From Chloroflexota bacterium (GTDB lineage: Bacteria > Chloroflexota > Anaerolineae > J036 > Brachytrichaceae): a stretch of 64,000 nt of DNA. The stretch covers positions 1 through 64,000 of the forward strand of contig JANXLU010000019.1 in NCBI GenBank assembly GCA_025354985.1, read 5' to 3'. The number at the start of each line of letters is the position of its first letter. Within the stretch, counting starts at the first letter, position 1. The notes beneath the pieces were generated by a model that saw only the letters and a program-made list of their open reading frames with translations, had not been told where the DNA came from and made no database searches. Positions 7,357-19,279 of this stretch are shown here, piece after piece. Position numbers and translations under genes: made by a program.

Positions 7357-7869
7357 TTAGGAGTTTTGCGGCGCTGTAGCGTGGCGCTGCCAGAGCGCGT
7401 GACCAAGGAGAAATAGTCCACCCCCCGTTATGGCCATGTCCGCTACGTTAAATATGCCGGATCGAATTGGCCCGATGCCAATGTTCATAAAGTCGGTTAC
7501 CACGCCACCGTTAAAAATCCGGTCAAATAGGTTTCCAAGGCCTCCGGCCAAAACCAGACAAAGCGCCAGAAATACGTCGCGCCGCAAGGATCTTGTAATG
7601 ACAAGGTAGATGAAAAACCCACCAAGCGCAATGGCTGCGCCAAAGGTAAAAATCAGTGTGCGCGCCGTATCCGGAAGCCATGCGCCAAGGTTCAACGTGG
7701 CGCCAGCATTAAAGCCAAGCTGCAGTCGCATTGTGTCTCCAACATAGGACAATACGGCTGATTCCGACAACATGGATCGCGCAAGCGATTTTGTAACCTG
7801 GTCAACACTCACCAAAACGATTAAGACGACCATAATGACCGCGATCCGCAACTTCAAACTCATTGGCAT
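7357..7869 (-). CDS. lspA: Lipoprotein signal peptidase (signal peptidase II)
   Basis: An inner-membrane aspartyl protease that removes signal peptides from diacylglyceryl-modified prolipoproteins. It is about 170 aa with four hydrophobic segments and both catalytic Asp motifs, GGLGNLFDR and FNVADMAI. The frame opens at TTG 7881, overlapping the end of ligA, but ATG 7869 (MPMSLKLR) avoids the overlap and has a GGA upstream; ATG 7863 is also possible. It lies directly after ligA on the same strand and is probably cotranscribed with it. Its presence fits the several lipobox proteins in this window (21250, 37070, perhaps 55467). Confidence 0.93.
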   Translation of the reverse strand: MPMSLKLRIAVIMVVLIVLVSVDQVTKSLARSMLSESAVLSYVGDTMRLQLGFNAGATLNLGAWLPDTARTLIFTFGAAIALGGFFIYLVITRSLRRDVFLALCLVLAGGLGNLFDRIFNGGVVTDFMNIGIGPIRSGIFNVADMAITGGGLFLLGHALWQRHATAPQNS

Positions 7870-7873
7870 GATT

Positions 7874-10691
<2,818 letters not shown>

Positions 10692-10750
10692 ATTCCGTTT
10701 CGTTGTTGAGAGGGCTTTGGAAAGTTTAATAATCAATTGAGGAGACAAAT

Positions 10751-11251
10751 ATGTTGCTAAAAAAATTTGAATCAAAGGAATTGACCGGGACGGTGCTGAC
10801 CGTTGTGCGCGTGTTGCTGGGTATTTTTTGGTTGCTGCAAATCACCTGGAAATTCCCACCGACGTTTGGCTGCCCAAACCAAGGCTTGTGTTTGTGGATG
10901 GATATGGAGATCAAGAATCCCGTCTTTCAACCTTATGCGGACTTTGTTGCGGCAGTTATTCGTCCAAACGTGTATCTCATTGGGTGGGTCACCACCATCA
11001 TTGAAGAAGGCGTGGGCGTGCTATTGCTGTTGGGTTTGTTTACCAGGTTTGGCGCGTTTGTGGCGACCATGTGGTCCATCAACCTCCTGATCGGTCTTGC
11101 AAACATCCCCGGTGAACAAGGCTGGTACTATGCCTTTTTGATCATGCTAAATCTGGTATTTTTGGCGGTGGGCGCCAGCGGGCAGTTGTCGGTGGATCGG
11201 TTGCGTGGTTGGCGGAGCTGGTGGGCACGGGCTGCCCAAACGATTACCTGA
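10751..11251 (+). CDS. DoxX family membrane protein
   Basis: A small 166-aa membrane protein with four hydrophobic segments and the DoxX family pattern (RVLLGIFWLLQITWKF near the N-terminus, EEGVGVLLLLGLFTRFGA in the middle). A strong Shine-Dalgarno GAGGAG lies 8-13 nt upstream of ATG 10751, and TTTAATAAT upstream resembles a -10. DoxX relatives are linked to quinone or thiol/sulfur metabolism, but the biochemical role here is open. It sits between the two small transferases. Confidence 0.82.
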   Translation: MLLKKFESKELTGTVLTVVRVLLGIFWLLQITWKFPPTFGCPNQGLCLWMDMEIKNPVFQPYADFVAAVIRPNVYLIGWVTTIIEEGVGVLLLLGLFTRFGAFVATMWSINLLIGLANIPGEQGWYYAFLIMLNLVFLAVGASGQLSVDRLRGWRSWWARAAQTIT

Positions 11252-11274
11252 AACAGGCAACATTGTCCGGGACT

Positions 11275-11970
11275 ATGAGCGATTTGAGTGATTCGACGCC
11301 CGTAACCGATGAGCAAATATTGCTGGCCATTGCCAAGGCCCCCGCGAGTGGGCAGACCAAAACACGGCTTGGCGCATCAATCGGTCTCGATGCGGCAGCA
11401 GAGTTCTATGCCTGCCTGCTGGCGGATACGCTTGCCCTGATGCGCGGTACCTCGCATACCCGGTGCGGGATTGGCTATACACCGGCCGGTCGCGAAGATT
11501 TTTTTAAAGGTGTGGCGCCGGACTTTGAACTGGTTCTGCAGCAAGGCGCCAACCTGGGTGAGCGCCTAAACCACGTGATCAATGCCTGCTTTTCCCGTGG
11601 CTATCAGCGTGTAGGCGTTCTTAGCTGTGACACACCACTGGTGGACCCGGCTGAGATTGACCATGGCTTTGATCTGGTAGCGGGCGGGATTGATGTCGCG
11701 CTAGGCGCCTGCGACGATGGTGGATACTATCTGTTGATATTGAAGGAACCACATCCGGAATTGTTCCTTCCCATAGAAATGAGCACGCCACGTGTTGTGG
11801 CTGATACGTTGGCCGCTATTGCAAAGGCAAATTTGAGCGTGGTTGAGCTTGCTATGACTCAGGACATTGATGTCGCAGATGACCTTGTCAGGCTCAAACA
11901 GGAATTACACGGCTTGCCCGGGCACGTCGCGCAACAAACTCGCAAATGGCTCAAGCAAAACCACCGATAG
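11275..11970 (+). CDS. TIGR04282-like (DUF2064) glycosyltransferase-like protein
   Basis: A CofC/MobA-like nucleotidyl or glycosyl transferase fold of about 231 aa, recognised by AKAPASGQTKTRLG near residue 18, LSCDTPLVDPAEID near residue 120 and GACDDGGYYLL near residue 145. This is the partner type found with TIGR04283 proteins. The frame opens at 11209 inside doxX, but ATG 11275 gives the expected N-terminus. It overlaps the next gene by 25 bp, so the two are translationally coupled. Substrate unknown. Confidence 0.85.
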   Translation: MSDLSDSTPVTDEQILLAIAKAPASGQTKTRLGASIGLDAAAEFYACLLADTLALMRGTSHTRCGIGYTPAGREDFFKGVAPDFELVLQQGANLGERLNHVINACFSRGYQRVGVLSCDTPLVDPAEIDHGFDLVAGGIDVALGACDDGGYYLLILKEPHPELFLPIEMSTPRVVADTLAAIAKANLSVVELAMTQDIDVADDLVRLKQELHGLPGHVAQQTRKWLKQNHR

Positions 11971-13010
11971 ACCTTGCCCGACGCGGTCGTATGGCAACTG
12001 AGCTTCCGCGTCAGCTCTATATTGAGGTTACGAACCGCTGTAACTCACTGTGCAAAAGTTGCCCGCTGACCTATGACCATTTTCTGCCATTTGAGCCGAA
12101 ACACCACATGACCTGGTCGCAGTTTCGGAAGGTGGTGGATGCCGTACCGAATATTGAGCGCGTGGTGCTGCACGGCATTGGTGAACCGCTAATGAACCCG
12201 GAATTGCCCCGCTTTGTGGCGCACCTAAACCAGCGCGGGGTGCACACGCTTTTTAATACAAACGCGGTGCTGCTGGATCAAAAGCGGGGCGACGCTGTTG
12301 TGGATGCCGGTTTGGACGAGCTTCGCGTCAGCCTGGATGCGATCACACCCGAGTTGTACGATCAGCTTCGCGGCATCGACAAGCTGCCGCGTATTCTGGA
12401 CAATCTGCGCGCCTTTATGTTACGTCGCGCAGAGCGAAAGCTTGTTGAGCCCAAGCAGCCCCGGGTGAGCCTGTGGTTTGTGGGCATGCGCGAGAACCTG
12501 CACGAGCTTCCGGCCATCGCTAAATTTGCCATCGAGCTGGGCGTGCCTGAAGTGCACCTTCAACGGCTTGTTTTTTTTGGGGACGGGGCGACGCTGGATG
12601 CCGACGCCACCGCCAGCCAGGCGCAGAGTTTGCACAAGAGCCTGGAAGAAATGCAGGCGCGCATAATTCTTGAGTGTGAAGAACTGGCACTTCTACACGG
12701 TCTGCGATTTACGGCCAGCGGGGCCACGACGCCGGGTGAGAGCCTGCATGTGCATGGTGATCATCCGTGGAAGGGTTGTTATCGCCCGTGGACCCTTATG
12801 TATGTGACTGCAACCGGCATAGCATTACCATGTTGTATTGCACCGTTTGCCACCACGGACTTTCCAAGTATTATGTTGGGCAACGTGTTGGATCAGCCTC
12901 TTGCCGATGTGTGGAATGGCGAGCGCTATGGCGCGCTGCGCGAAGCGGTACTGGGAACGTCGCCCGCTCCATGGCCCTGCCAGCACTGTGGCGTAAAGTG
13001 GAGTTTATAG
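11946..13010 (+). CDS. Radical SAM/SPASM protein
   Basis: A 354-aa radical SAM enzyme. The cluster motif CNSLCKSC (Cx3Cx2C) is near residue 32 in the strand IEVTNRCN. GIGEPLMNPEL is the usual glycine-rich SAM-binding stretch. A SPASM-like C-terminal domain contains CYRPW, PCC and CQHCG, enough cysteines for an auxiliary Fe-S cluster. Close relatives include peptide and small-molecule maturases, and I see no precursor peptide ORF beside it. An internal ATG at 11991 is an alternative start. It follows the TIGR04282-like gene with overlap; its stop shares a base with the GTG of the NUDIX gene. Confidence 0.85.
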   Translation: MAQAKPPIDLARRGRMATELPRQLYIEVTNRCNSLCKSCPLTYDHFLPFEPKHHMTWSQFRKVVDAVPNIERVVLHGIGEPLMNPELPRFVAHLNQRGVHTLFNTNAVLLDQKRGDAVVDAGLDELRVSLDAITPELYDQLRGIDKLPRILDNLRAFMLRRAERKLVEPKQPRVSLWFVGMRENLHELPAIAKFAIELGVPEVHLQRLVFFGDGATLDADATASQAQSLHKSLEEMQARIILECEELALLHGLRFTASGATTPGESLHVHGDHPWKGCYRPWTLMYVTATGIALPCCIAPFATTDFPSIMLGNVLDQPLADVWNGERYGALREAVLGTSPAPWPCQHCGVKWSL

Positions 13011-13549
13011 TGGCGCCCAAACCCTGGAAAACCCTGAGCAGCCGGTCGGTCTATGAAAATAAGTGGACCAAGGTGCGTGAGGATGTTGCGGAAATGCCCA
13101 ATGGCAAGACCACCATTTATGGCGTCGTAAGTTTCGGTGGCTGTGTGGGCGTGCTGCCATTCATCAATCGGGATCAGGTGGTGATGGTGCGTCAATGGCG
13201 CTATGTCTATGGCGAAGGGCAGCGTTGGGAAATGCCGACAGGCGGCATGCATCCGGGTGAATCACCCGAGGCGGCGGCGCAACGTGAACTGGTTGAGGAA
13301 GTCGGGTATCACGCCAATACGTTGAGGCATGTGAGCACCTATTACACGTCAAAGTCCGTCATTTACGAGGTTGGCGAGCTATTTGTTGGTACGGATCTCG
13401 TTCAGAAATCCGCGATACCGGACGACACTGAATTTCTTGAAGTGGGTGTGCTTAACTTTAAGGACGTTGTGGAGATGACCCTGGCCAGCGAGATTCGCGA
13501 TAGTATGACCGTGATCGCGGTGCTGCATGCGGCCAGAATGGTGCGCTAG
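13010..13549 (+). CDS. NUDIX hydrolase, ADP-ribose pyrophosphatase-like
   Basis: Hydrolyses a nucleoside diphosphate linked to another moiety, most likely ADP-ribose or a nucleotide sugar. The Nudix box is intact as GGMHPGESPEAAAQRELVEEVG (Gx5Ex7REUxEExG) when read across two pieces. The 179-aa length from GTG 13010 fits ADP-ribose pyrophosphatases. The long upstream extension of the frame lies inside the radical SAM gene and is discarded; GTG overlaps that gene's TAG stop by one base, and ATG 12971 is the next alternative. Its coupling to the radical SAM gene suggests a shared pathway or house-cleaning of a nucleotide by-product. Confidence 0.88.
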   Translation: MAPKPWKTLSSRSVYENKWTKVREDVAEMPNGKTTIYGVVSFGGCVGVLPFINRDQVVMVRQWRYVYGEGQRWEMPTGGMHPGESPEAAAQRELVEEVGYHANTLRHVSTYYTSKSVIYEVGELFVGTDLVQKSAIPDDTEFLEVGVLNFKDVVEMTLASEIRDSMTVIAVLHAARMVR

Positions 13550-13602
13550 TTGAATCCGTCCCAGACAGCGTTGGTCTCCGCATAGGTCGGTACAAGTTGC
13601 AT

Positions 13603-14619
13603 ATGAATCAAACTCCAAAGTTTTCGGTTGGTATTGGTCTCACCAATGACTGCAATCTGGCTTGCGCGCATTGCTATCGTGACACGGTAAACATCAATTA
13701 CATGTCGCTTGCGCAGATTCAAATGATTTGTGACTCAGTTGAAGTCGCAAGCCTGGGAATGGGGACGGGTGAGAACGCCCTGAATCCCGACTTCATTCCG
13801 ATTACGGAATATCTACACGCGCGCGGCGTCAAATTGAACGTTGCCAGCAACGGTTACACCATCATGAGCATGGATGATGACCACTTGCGCATGTTTAATG
13901 ACGTGGAGTTGAGCATTGATTTTCCAACACGGGCGCAACAAGATGCATTTCGCAATGAAGGCAATTGGGATCTGTGCCACACGGCCATTGACCGTTGCAA
14001 AAAGCTAGGTGTAAAGGTTAGCATTTTGGCGACCATTATGCGGAACACATATGGCGAGATGGATCTGCTGGGGGCGCACGCCCGGGCACTTGATATCAAC
14101 CTGCGCGTAAACGTCTACCAAGCCGTCAAGACGGACAAATACAAGCTGACCTATGATGAGTTTTGGGATGCTTATCGCAAGCTGTTCAGCGTCACCCGCG
14201 TGGTCAGTTGCTATGAACCGGTCGTTCGAGCCGCAATGGGATTCGAAGATGTGCAGAGCCCGTGCGCCCGTACAAGTATTCGATTTAACCAGCGCGGGCA
14301 GGTCATACCGTGCGTTTATTGGCCGGCCACCCTAAACGGTTTTGTGCGTCCTGCACCCACCATCATGGACCTGCAGACGCTGGGCGGCGGGGTTCTGGAC
14401 ACCGAGGATTTTGTGATGGCGCGCCAATTACCGCCCACTGCCGCGAATTGCCGGTGCCAGGGTGGATGCGCAACCCGGCGCGCCCTCGCCGGCAATCTCG
14501 ATACACACGACGACTACTGCCCCTGGGTCCGGGGTGAAACTGTGAACCTCGATTGGGAGCCCGCGCCGGATAAGGGCTTGATGCGTGGTCGTAACGTCTG
14601 CACCACCATTGTTTGTTGA
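13603..14619 (+). CDS. Radical SAM/SPASM protein with Cys-rich C-terminus
   Basis: A second radical SAM enzyme, 338 aa, with CNLACAHC (Cx3Cx2C) near residue 17 in GIGLTNDCN, and GMGTGENALNPDF in place of the usual GGEP stretch. The C-terminal third has many cysteines (CARTSIRF, CVYWP, CRCQGGC, DYCPW) consistent with SPASM-type auxiliary clusters. It then ends in a short tail, NVCTTIVC, whose two Cys are the last features of the protein. TTG 13597 is an in-frame alternative start 6 nt upstream. It ends the cluster of two transferases, DoxX, radical SAM and NUDIX. Function unknown; I see no selenocysteine signal or precursor peptide. Confidence 0.82.
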   Translation: MNQTPKFSVGIGLTNDCNLACAHCYRDTVNINYMSLAQIQMICDSVEVASLGMGTGENALNPDFIPITEYLHARGVKLNVASNGYTIMSMDDDHLRMFNDVELSIDFPTRAQQDAFRNEGNWDLCHTAIDRCKKLGVKVSILATIMRNTYGEMDLLGAHARALDINLRVNVYQAVKTDKYKLTYDEFWDAYRKLFSVTRVVSCYEPVVRAAMGFEDVQSPCARTSIRFNQRGQVIPCVYWPATLNGFVRPAPTIMDLQTLGGGVLDTEDFVMARQLPPTAANCRCQGGCATRRALAGNLDTHDDYCPWVRGETVNLDWEPAPDKGLMRGRNVCTTIVC

Positions 14620-14678
14620 TGCACCGGGCAATCTTCAATTGGCCGTGACCGCCCCGCTTAGGCGATAATTTCGTTCTG

Positions 14679-16364
14679 TTGTCTGCTCTACGCAAAGTCG
14701 CGCCTGTCGCCGTCGTTACGCTGGCGCTTGCGGTTTTCCTTTTTAATTCGCTTCGTCAGCTTCAGCTTCCGGGTTTCTACTACGATGAGGGTTTTGACCT
14801 GACCCCCATGCTGGCGTTGCTACGGGGAGCGCAGCCGGAATTGCTTCGGGGCATCGGACTGAACGGTTGGCCGCTGATGCGCATGGACTACATGGGCAGC
14901 CTGAACGGATACCTCAGTCTGCCGTTTGTTGCAACATTTGGGTATCTCGGCGCGCGCATCCAGCCGATTTTTTTCTCATGTGTGACCATGGTGCTGGCAT
15001 TTATGTTGGTCCGGCGCTGGTTCGGATTTGGCGTTGCTTTGGTTACGGTGGGGCTGTTGGCTGTAAGCCCGTCTTTTATCTGGTTTACCCGGCAGGGCAT
15101 TACCGTGACCTCAAGCATGACCGTTCTGTCACTCGGGGCCTGGCTTCTTCTGGATCTTTGGCGTGTGCGCCTGCGTCAGCCTGGTTCGCGGTACAAAAGT
15201 GCACTGTTGCTATGCGCCGGTGTGCTGCTTGGCTTGGGTCTGTGGGATAAGATTATTTTTCTCTGGTGGCTGGTGCTAACCGCGCTGATTGGCGGAATTT
15301 GGATGATATGCACGCCCGGATTGCTGCGCAGCACTCGCAACAAAGTGGATTCGCCGGTATCACCGCGAGCGATGGCTCCACTCATGTTGGGTTTGGTGAT
15401 TGGGGCGTCGCCGTTGATTTATTTCAACGTAAGTGGCCTGCTCCGTGGATTGGGGTCGCCTGCGGTGACCTTGCTGTTTAAATCCTTGTTGGAACCCACG
15501 CAATATGGGGTTCGAAATTCGAACTTTATTGCGAATTTGGTCAAACGCTGGCAGGATTTTGCCACGTTTTTGAACGGCAGTTACTTTTGGTATCAGGCCA
15601 ACGTGCCGTATGGCAATGTTTTTTCAGTGCCGGCGTTCCTAATTTCGATGGTAATCGGATCGCTTTTAGCCACACGCCGTGCGGAATGGCGCAAATGGCT
15701 GGCCCTGTGTGCCTGCGTTGCGGTCTACCTTCCGATGAGCTCGTTCACCGTGTCCGATTTGTGGGCCACCCATTTCTTCGTGCTTCTACCGTTGCCCCAA
15801 ATGATCGTGGCTTGTGCATCGGTTTGGTTGGCTGAGTGGCTGGCATCGCTCGTTCATATTCGTTCAAGCATGCGAGTGCCGGTTACGGCGTGTGCGCTGG
15901 TTGCATTGCTGGCAGTCCCGGTCAGCCGGGATCAGTGGGTGAACGAGCAATATCACGCTGCGCTTGCGCAAACAGGTGGTTCCGGTCGCTTTTCCGATGC
16001 CATCTATTCGTTGGCAGGCTACTTTGAACAAAACCGAATAGGACAACCGATTGCGCTCGACTGGGGAATTCAGGCAAATGTGGAAGTGGTGACTCGCGGC
16101 GCCGTGCGCCCGGTGGAAATCTTCGGGTTTACACCGCAACCAGACGATGCTTTTCGGGCTCGTGCACGTGAAGCACTTGCCAATCCCGATAACGTCTATG
16201 TTTTGTTATGGGGTGGTGACGAAAAGTGGCCGGGATTTGCCGTGTTTGACCGGCGCAAGGAATTTACCCGTCTGGCTGCCGAAGCCGGGCATCATGCAAC
16301 CGAGGTTTTTACCGCGTACGAGCGCAGCGGGCTTCCGGTTTATGTGGTTTTGAAAGCGGATTGA
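14679..16364 (+). CDS. Polytopic membrane glycosyltransferase-like protein (GT39/PMT type)
   Basis: A 561-aa protein with about ten to eleven hydrophobic segments. After the first helix comes FYYDEGFDL, the acidic pair in the first extracytoplasmic loop that is characteristic of GT-C enzymes of the PMT/ArnT kind, which use lipid-linked sugars. The C-terminal 120 residues are soluble. The start is TTG 14679, with GATAAT at 14664-14669 nine nt upstream and no Shine-Dalgarno; no ATG lies near the first helix. Two further DE-motif membrane proteins are in this window (25566 and 34141). Donor and acceptor are unknown. Confidence 0.7.
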   Translation: MSALRKVAPVAVVTLALAVFLFNSLRQLQLPGFYYDEGFDLTPMLALLRGAQPELLRGIGLNGWPLMRMDYMGSLNGYLSLPFVATFGYLGARIQPIFFSCVTMVLAFMLVRRWFGFGVALVTVGLLAVSPSFIWFTRQGITVTSSMTVLSLGAWLLLDLWRVRLRQPGSRYKSALLLCAGVLLGLGLWDKIIFLWWLVLTALIGGIWMICTPGLLRSTRNKVDSPVSPRAMAPLMLGLVIGASPLIYFNVSGLLRGLGSPAVTLLFKSLLEPTQYGVRNSNFIANLVKRWQDFATFLNGSYFWYQANVPYGNVFSVPAFLISMVIGSLLATRRAEWRKWLALCACVAVYLPMSSFTVSDLWATHFFVLLPLPQMIVACASVWLAEWLASLVHIRSSMRVPVTACALVALLAVPVSRDQWVNEQYHAALAQTGGSGRFSDAIYSLAGYFEQNRIGQPIALDWGIQANVEVVTRGAVRPVEIFGFTPQPDDAFRARAREALANPDNVYVLLWGGDEKWPGFAVFDRRKEFTRLAAEAGHHATEVFTAYERSGLPVYVVLKAD

Positions 16365-16382
16365 GAAAACATATCCGTCGAC

Positions 16383-16388
16383 TACAAT
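16383..16388 (+). promoter_or_regulatory. -10 box of mreB
   Basis: A TACAAT hexamer 10 nt before the TTG start of mreB. A transcript starting at about 16395 would have a 5' UTR of only a few nucleotides. The -35 is not convincing. Confidence 0.4.
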
Positions 16389-16398
16389 CCTACGCGCT

Positions 16399-17412
16399 TT
16401 GAGCTTATTCAGACAAGAAATTGGAATCGACCTCGGAACGGTCAACATTTTGATTTATGTGCGTGGTCGGGGCATTGTCGTCCATGAGCCTTCGGTTATC
16501 GCCATACTAAGCAAGGACGAGCGCCCATTGGATGTGGGTGAGAGCGCACGACAGATGTTTGGGCGAACACCAAATGAAATTGAAGTGGTTCGACCGGTGC
16601 GAGAAGGCGTGATCGCGGACTTTCGGTTTACCCAGAACATGCTGCGGTATTTCATAAATCGGGTCAAGGGATTGAAACTATTGCCACCCAAGGCGGTTAT
16701 CGGTGTTCCGTTTGGCGTAACCAGCGTGGAACGGCGCGCCGTACGCGAGGCGGCCATTGAGGCTGGAGCCGACGCGAACCAAGTCTTCCTGCTGCGGGAG
16801 CCGATGGCCGCCGCGCTTGGGGCCGGGCTGCCGGTCGACACGGCCACCGGCAACCTTATTTTGGACATTGGTGGCGGCACGGCCGAGGCCGCAGTTGTCA
16901 GCATGAATGGAATTGTCGTTGCCAACAGCGTGCGCACGGGTGGCGTGCGGCTGGATGAAGCCATTCAAGCGTTTGTCCGGCGCAAATATAACCTGGCGAT
17001 TGGCGAACCCACCGCGGAAGATATCAAGATAAAGATCGGCTCGGCGCTGCGGCTGGAAAATGAATTGGTGATGCCGGTCCAGGGCCGTGATCAGGTTACC
17101 GGCTATCCCAGAACCATTGAAATATCATCCAACGAAATCACCGAGTCGCTGCAGGAGCCGCTGCTGAGCATGGTGGCCTGCATACGATCGGTGCTTGAAC
17201 GTACACCGCCCGAGCTGGCCAGCGACATCATTGACCGCGGGATGGCCATGACCGGCGGCACGAGTTTGTTGCGCAAGCTTGATGAATATTTGACCCAACA
17301 AGTGGGTATTCCCGCCTACGTTGCCGATGCGCCGATGGCATGCGTCGCGCTCGGGTGTGGCCGTGCGCTTGAGAACATTGAAGTGCTTCGCCGTACTGAA
17401 TTCTCGGTTTGA
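16399..17412 (+). CDS. mreB: Rod shape-determining protein MreB
   Basis: Actin-like ATPase that polymerises under the membrane and guides wall synthesis. The 337 aa match MreB length. The phosphate 1 motif [13 protein letters not shown] is near residue 10, [14 protein letters not shown] is phosphate 2, and [15 protein letters not shown] is the adenosine motif. The TTG start at 16399 is the only start before the conserved N-terminus; a -10 lies 10 nt upstream and no Shine-Dalgarno is seen. mreC, mreD and rodA are not adjacent; instead maf follows 18 bp downstream, a pairing seen in many bacteria. It could be an Mbl-type paralogue. Confidence 0.93.
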   Translation: MSLFRQEIGIDLGTVNILIYVRGRGIVVHEPSVIAILSKDERPLDVGESARQMFGRTPNEIEVVRPVREGVIADFRFTQNMLRYFINRVKGLKLLPPKAVIGVPFGVTSVERRAVREAAIEAGADANQVFLLREPMAAALGAGLPVDTATGNLILDIGGGTAEAAVVSMNGIVVANSVRTGGVRLDEAIQAFVRRKYNLAIGEPTAEDIKIKIGSALRLENELVMPVQGRDQVTGYPRTIEISSNEITESLQEPLLSMVACIRSVLERTPPELASDIIDRGMAMTGGTSLLRKLDEYLTQQVGIPAYVADAPMACVALGCGRALENIEVLRRTEFSV

Positions 17413-17430
17413 CCACGGACTTTTAATTTC

Positions 17431-18099
17431 ATGAATAGCATGGCTCACATTGTGCTCGCAAGCGCTTCTCCCCGCCGGAGGCAGTTGCTGGCGACGCTCG
17501 GCGTGGTGTTTGACGTCAGGCCCTCAAATGTGAATGAGGAGGCACTGCCGAATGAGCATCCCTTAGTGACGCAAGAGCGAATTACGCTTGACAAGGCCGA
17601 GCGCTGCGATGTCGCTGATTTGAACGGTGGCGGTGCGTCGGCGCCCCGGTTTGTGATTGCCTGCGACACCACAGTACTAATGGATGGCGCGATGCTTAAT
17701 AAGCCGGCGGACGAACAGGAGGCGCGGGCAATGCTCGAGACACTGCGCGGGCGCACCCACACCGTGAATTCGTGCGTTGTGTTGCGCGATCCCGACTCAG
17801 GTGAGCGACAGATCGCACATGCCACGACCGACGTGGTCATGCGCAATTACACCGACGAGGAAATCACGACCTATATTGCCACAGGTGATCCATGGGACAA
17901 GGCCGGCGGTTATGCGATGCAACACGCGGGATTTCACCCGGTGCAATCCATTAACGGCTGCCCACTCAATGTCATTGGTTTGCCGCTGTGCGTGTTGCGA
18001 ACACAGATGCAATATCGACTACCGCTACCGGATCCTGTATGTGATTCGGAACTTCTAAAATTGGGCGTGCACTGTGCCGGGCGATCATGTGGCAGCTAG
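17431..18099 (+). CDS. maf: Maf family nucleotide pyrophosphatase
   Basis: Hydrolyses nucleoside triphosphates, including non-canonical ones, and is linked to division arrest in several bacteria. The 222-aa protein starts ASASPRRRQLLATLG, the Maf signature, and has ACDTTV and GDPWDKAGGYAMQ with the catalytic acidic and Lys residues. It carries a normal internal insert (NGGGASAPRF). ATG 17431 and ATG 17440 are both possible. It follows mreB closely and converges on a small membrane-protein gene 6 bp away. Confidence 0.92.
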   Translation: MNSMAHIVLASASPRRRQLLATLGVVFDVRPSNVNEEALPNEHPLVTQERITLDKAERCDVADLNGGGASAPRFVIACDTTVLMDGAMLNKPADEQEARAMLETLRGRTHTVNSCVVLRDPDSGERQIAHATTDVVMRNYTDEEITTYIATGDPWDKAGGYAMQHAGFHPVQSINGCPLNVIGLPLCVLRTQMQYRLPLPDPVCDSELLKLGVHCAGRSCGS

Positions 18100-18105
18100 C
18101 CAGGC

Positions 18106-18345
18106 TCAAGCTTTTTTCGCAGGTTCGGCATCATCCTCATCGGATTTGCCGTCCTCCCATCCAATGATCCAGACGCACAGTCCGGCAAGCCCGACGGTGG
18201 CGCAGATCAGGAAAAGCCATTGATTCCATAACAGGCCCACGTCTCGCGCGGCAATGATCAGGATGACCACCATGCCGATGCCCAAAAACAGCCACGAAGC
18301 CAATTTTGGGTGCAGGCCGGCCCAATTGCGCACTTTTCCAATCAT
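18106..18345 (-). CDS. Small two-helix membrane protein, unknown
   Basis: A 79-aa protein with two hydrophobic segments (WLFLGIGMVVILIIA near residue 18 and FLICATVGLAGLCVWII near residue 45) and a charged, acidic C-terminal tail ending PAKKA. Length, composition and placement in the only gap between maf and the kinase gene support a real gene. It converges on maf. I do not recognise a family. Confidence 0.6.
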   Translation of the reverse strand: MIGKVRNWAGLHPKLASWLFLGIGMVVILIIAARDVGLLWNQWLFLICATVGLAGLCVWIIGWEDGKSDEDDAEPAKKA

Positions 18346-18373
18346 GCTGGCATTCTAATCGAGGAAACCCGCG

Positions 18374-18379
18374 TATACT
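18374..18379 (+). promoter_or_regulatory. -10 box of the APH-like kinase gene
   Basis: TATACT lies 6 nt before TTG 18386, so transcription would begin on or next to that codon. This favours a leaderless TTG start over ATG 18404, which has no Shine-Dalgarno either. Confidence 0.45.
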
Positions 18380-18385
18380 CGACTC

Positions 18386-19264
18386 TTGTTAAGCGGATTT
18401 AACATGAGTATGAAAGGTGAAATGCTTGGACGGGGGCGTACGGCCGAAATTTTTGCCTGGGGCGAAGGTAAGGCGATAAAGATATTCCATTCAGATGTTC
18501 CTCTTGGAGTCATTGAATTGGAATTTAGCAAATCGCGAGCCATAAATCGTGCCGGGATCCCGTCTGCGTACGTGTTCGAAATCATTCAGGTGGAAGGCAA
18601 GCCTGCCATAATCTGCGAGCGCATCGTCGGAGAAACGGCGCTGCAGCGGTTCGTCAGCAGCCCAGGCACCATGTTAAGCTGCGTTAAGGCGGGCGCCGAG
18701 CTTCATGCCCGGATCCACAAATATCAGGTGATGGAGTTGCCGCCCTTTGCGCCGGAGCTGGAAAAGGCAATTCGCACAGCTCCAGTGCCGGTCGCCATGC
18801 GAGAGGCAGCCATGCGCGCCTTCAGGAGGTTGCCTGATGGAAACAGCGTATGCCATGGCGATTTTCATGCGGATAATGTAATCTTTGCAGATCGAGGCGC
18901 AATCGCCCTGGATTGGAGCTCATGCGCACGCGGCAATCCCTACGCCGACGTGGCATTTACTGCACTGTCGTTCCAATTAAGCCGAGTGCCACCGGGGACA
19001 AAAAATTCTCCCGTGATCGAGATTGGCCGGGAAGCAGCACGCGTTGCTTATTTGGAGGGCTATTACAAACTGGATCGACGAGCGCGAAACCAAGTAGAAG
19101 GTTGGATGCTACCCCTGGCAGTGGCTTTCACGAATGATGACGTGCGGGTGGACACACACCGGGCATTTGACTTGATTCGGTTGCTAATGATCCGTGAGCG
19201 CGTTGAACAAAAGGTGCGCAGCACCCTGGCCCGTTCAAGATTGTTGCTGGGTGTGCGCCCTTGA
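18386..19264 (+). CDS. Aminoglycoside phosphotransferase-like kinase
   Basis: A protein-kinase-like phosphotransferase of the APH/choline kinase superfamily, 292 aa. It has an N-terminal nucleotide-binding lobe (LGRGRTAEIFAWGEG), the catalytic loop VCHGDFHADNVIF near residue 155 with the Brenner motif HGDxHxxN, and the metal-binding Asp in ALDWSSC (a DFG counterpart). Family members phosphorylate small metabolites or sugars; resistance to aminoglycosides should not be assumed. Start is TTG 18386 or ATG 18404. It converges on an alpha/beta hydrolase gene. Confidence 0.8.
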   Translation: MLSGFNMSMKGEMLGRGRTAEIFAWGEGKAIKIFHSDVPLGVIELEFSKSRAINRAGIPSAYVFEIIQVEGKPAIICERIVGETALQRFVSSPGTMLSCVKAGAELHARIHKYQVMELPPFAPELEKAIRTAPVPVAMREAAMRAFRRLPDGNSVCHGDFHADNVIFADRGAIALDWSSCARGNPYADVAFTALSFQLSRVPPGTKNSPVIEIGREAARVAYLEGYYKLDRRARNQVEGWMLPLAVAFTNDDVRVDTHRAFDLIRLLMIRERVEQKVRSTLARSRLLLGVRP

Positions 19265-19279
19265 TTTCGAGTAACCCGT

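Noticed and set aside
12767-13009. N-terminal extension of the NUDIX frame
   Set aside because: It lies wholly inside the radical SAM gene in another frame and does not resemble a NUDIX N-terminus; GTG 13010 fits.
13603-14619. Possible arsenosugar (ArsS-type) or selenocysteine radical SAM protein
   Set aside because: The C-terminal pattern does not match ArsS and I see no in-frame TGA with a nearby recoding hairpin. Only the neighbourhood suggested it.
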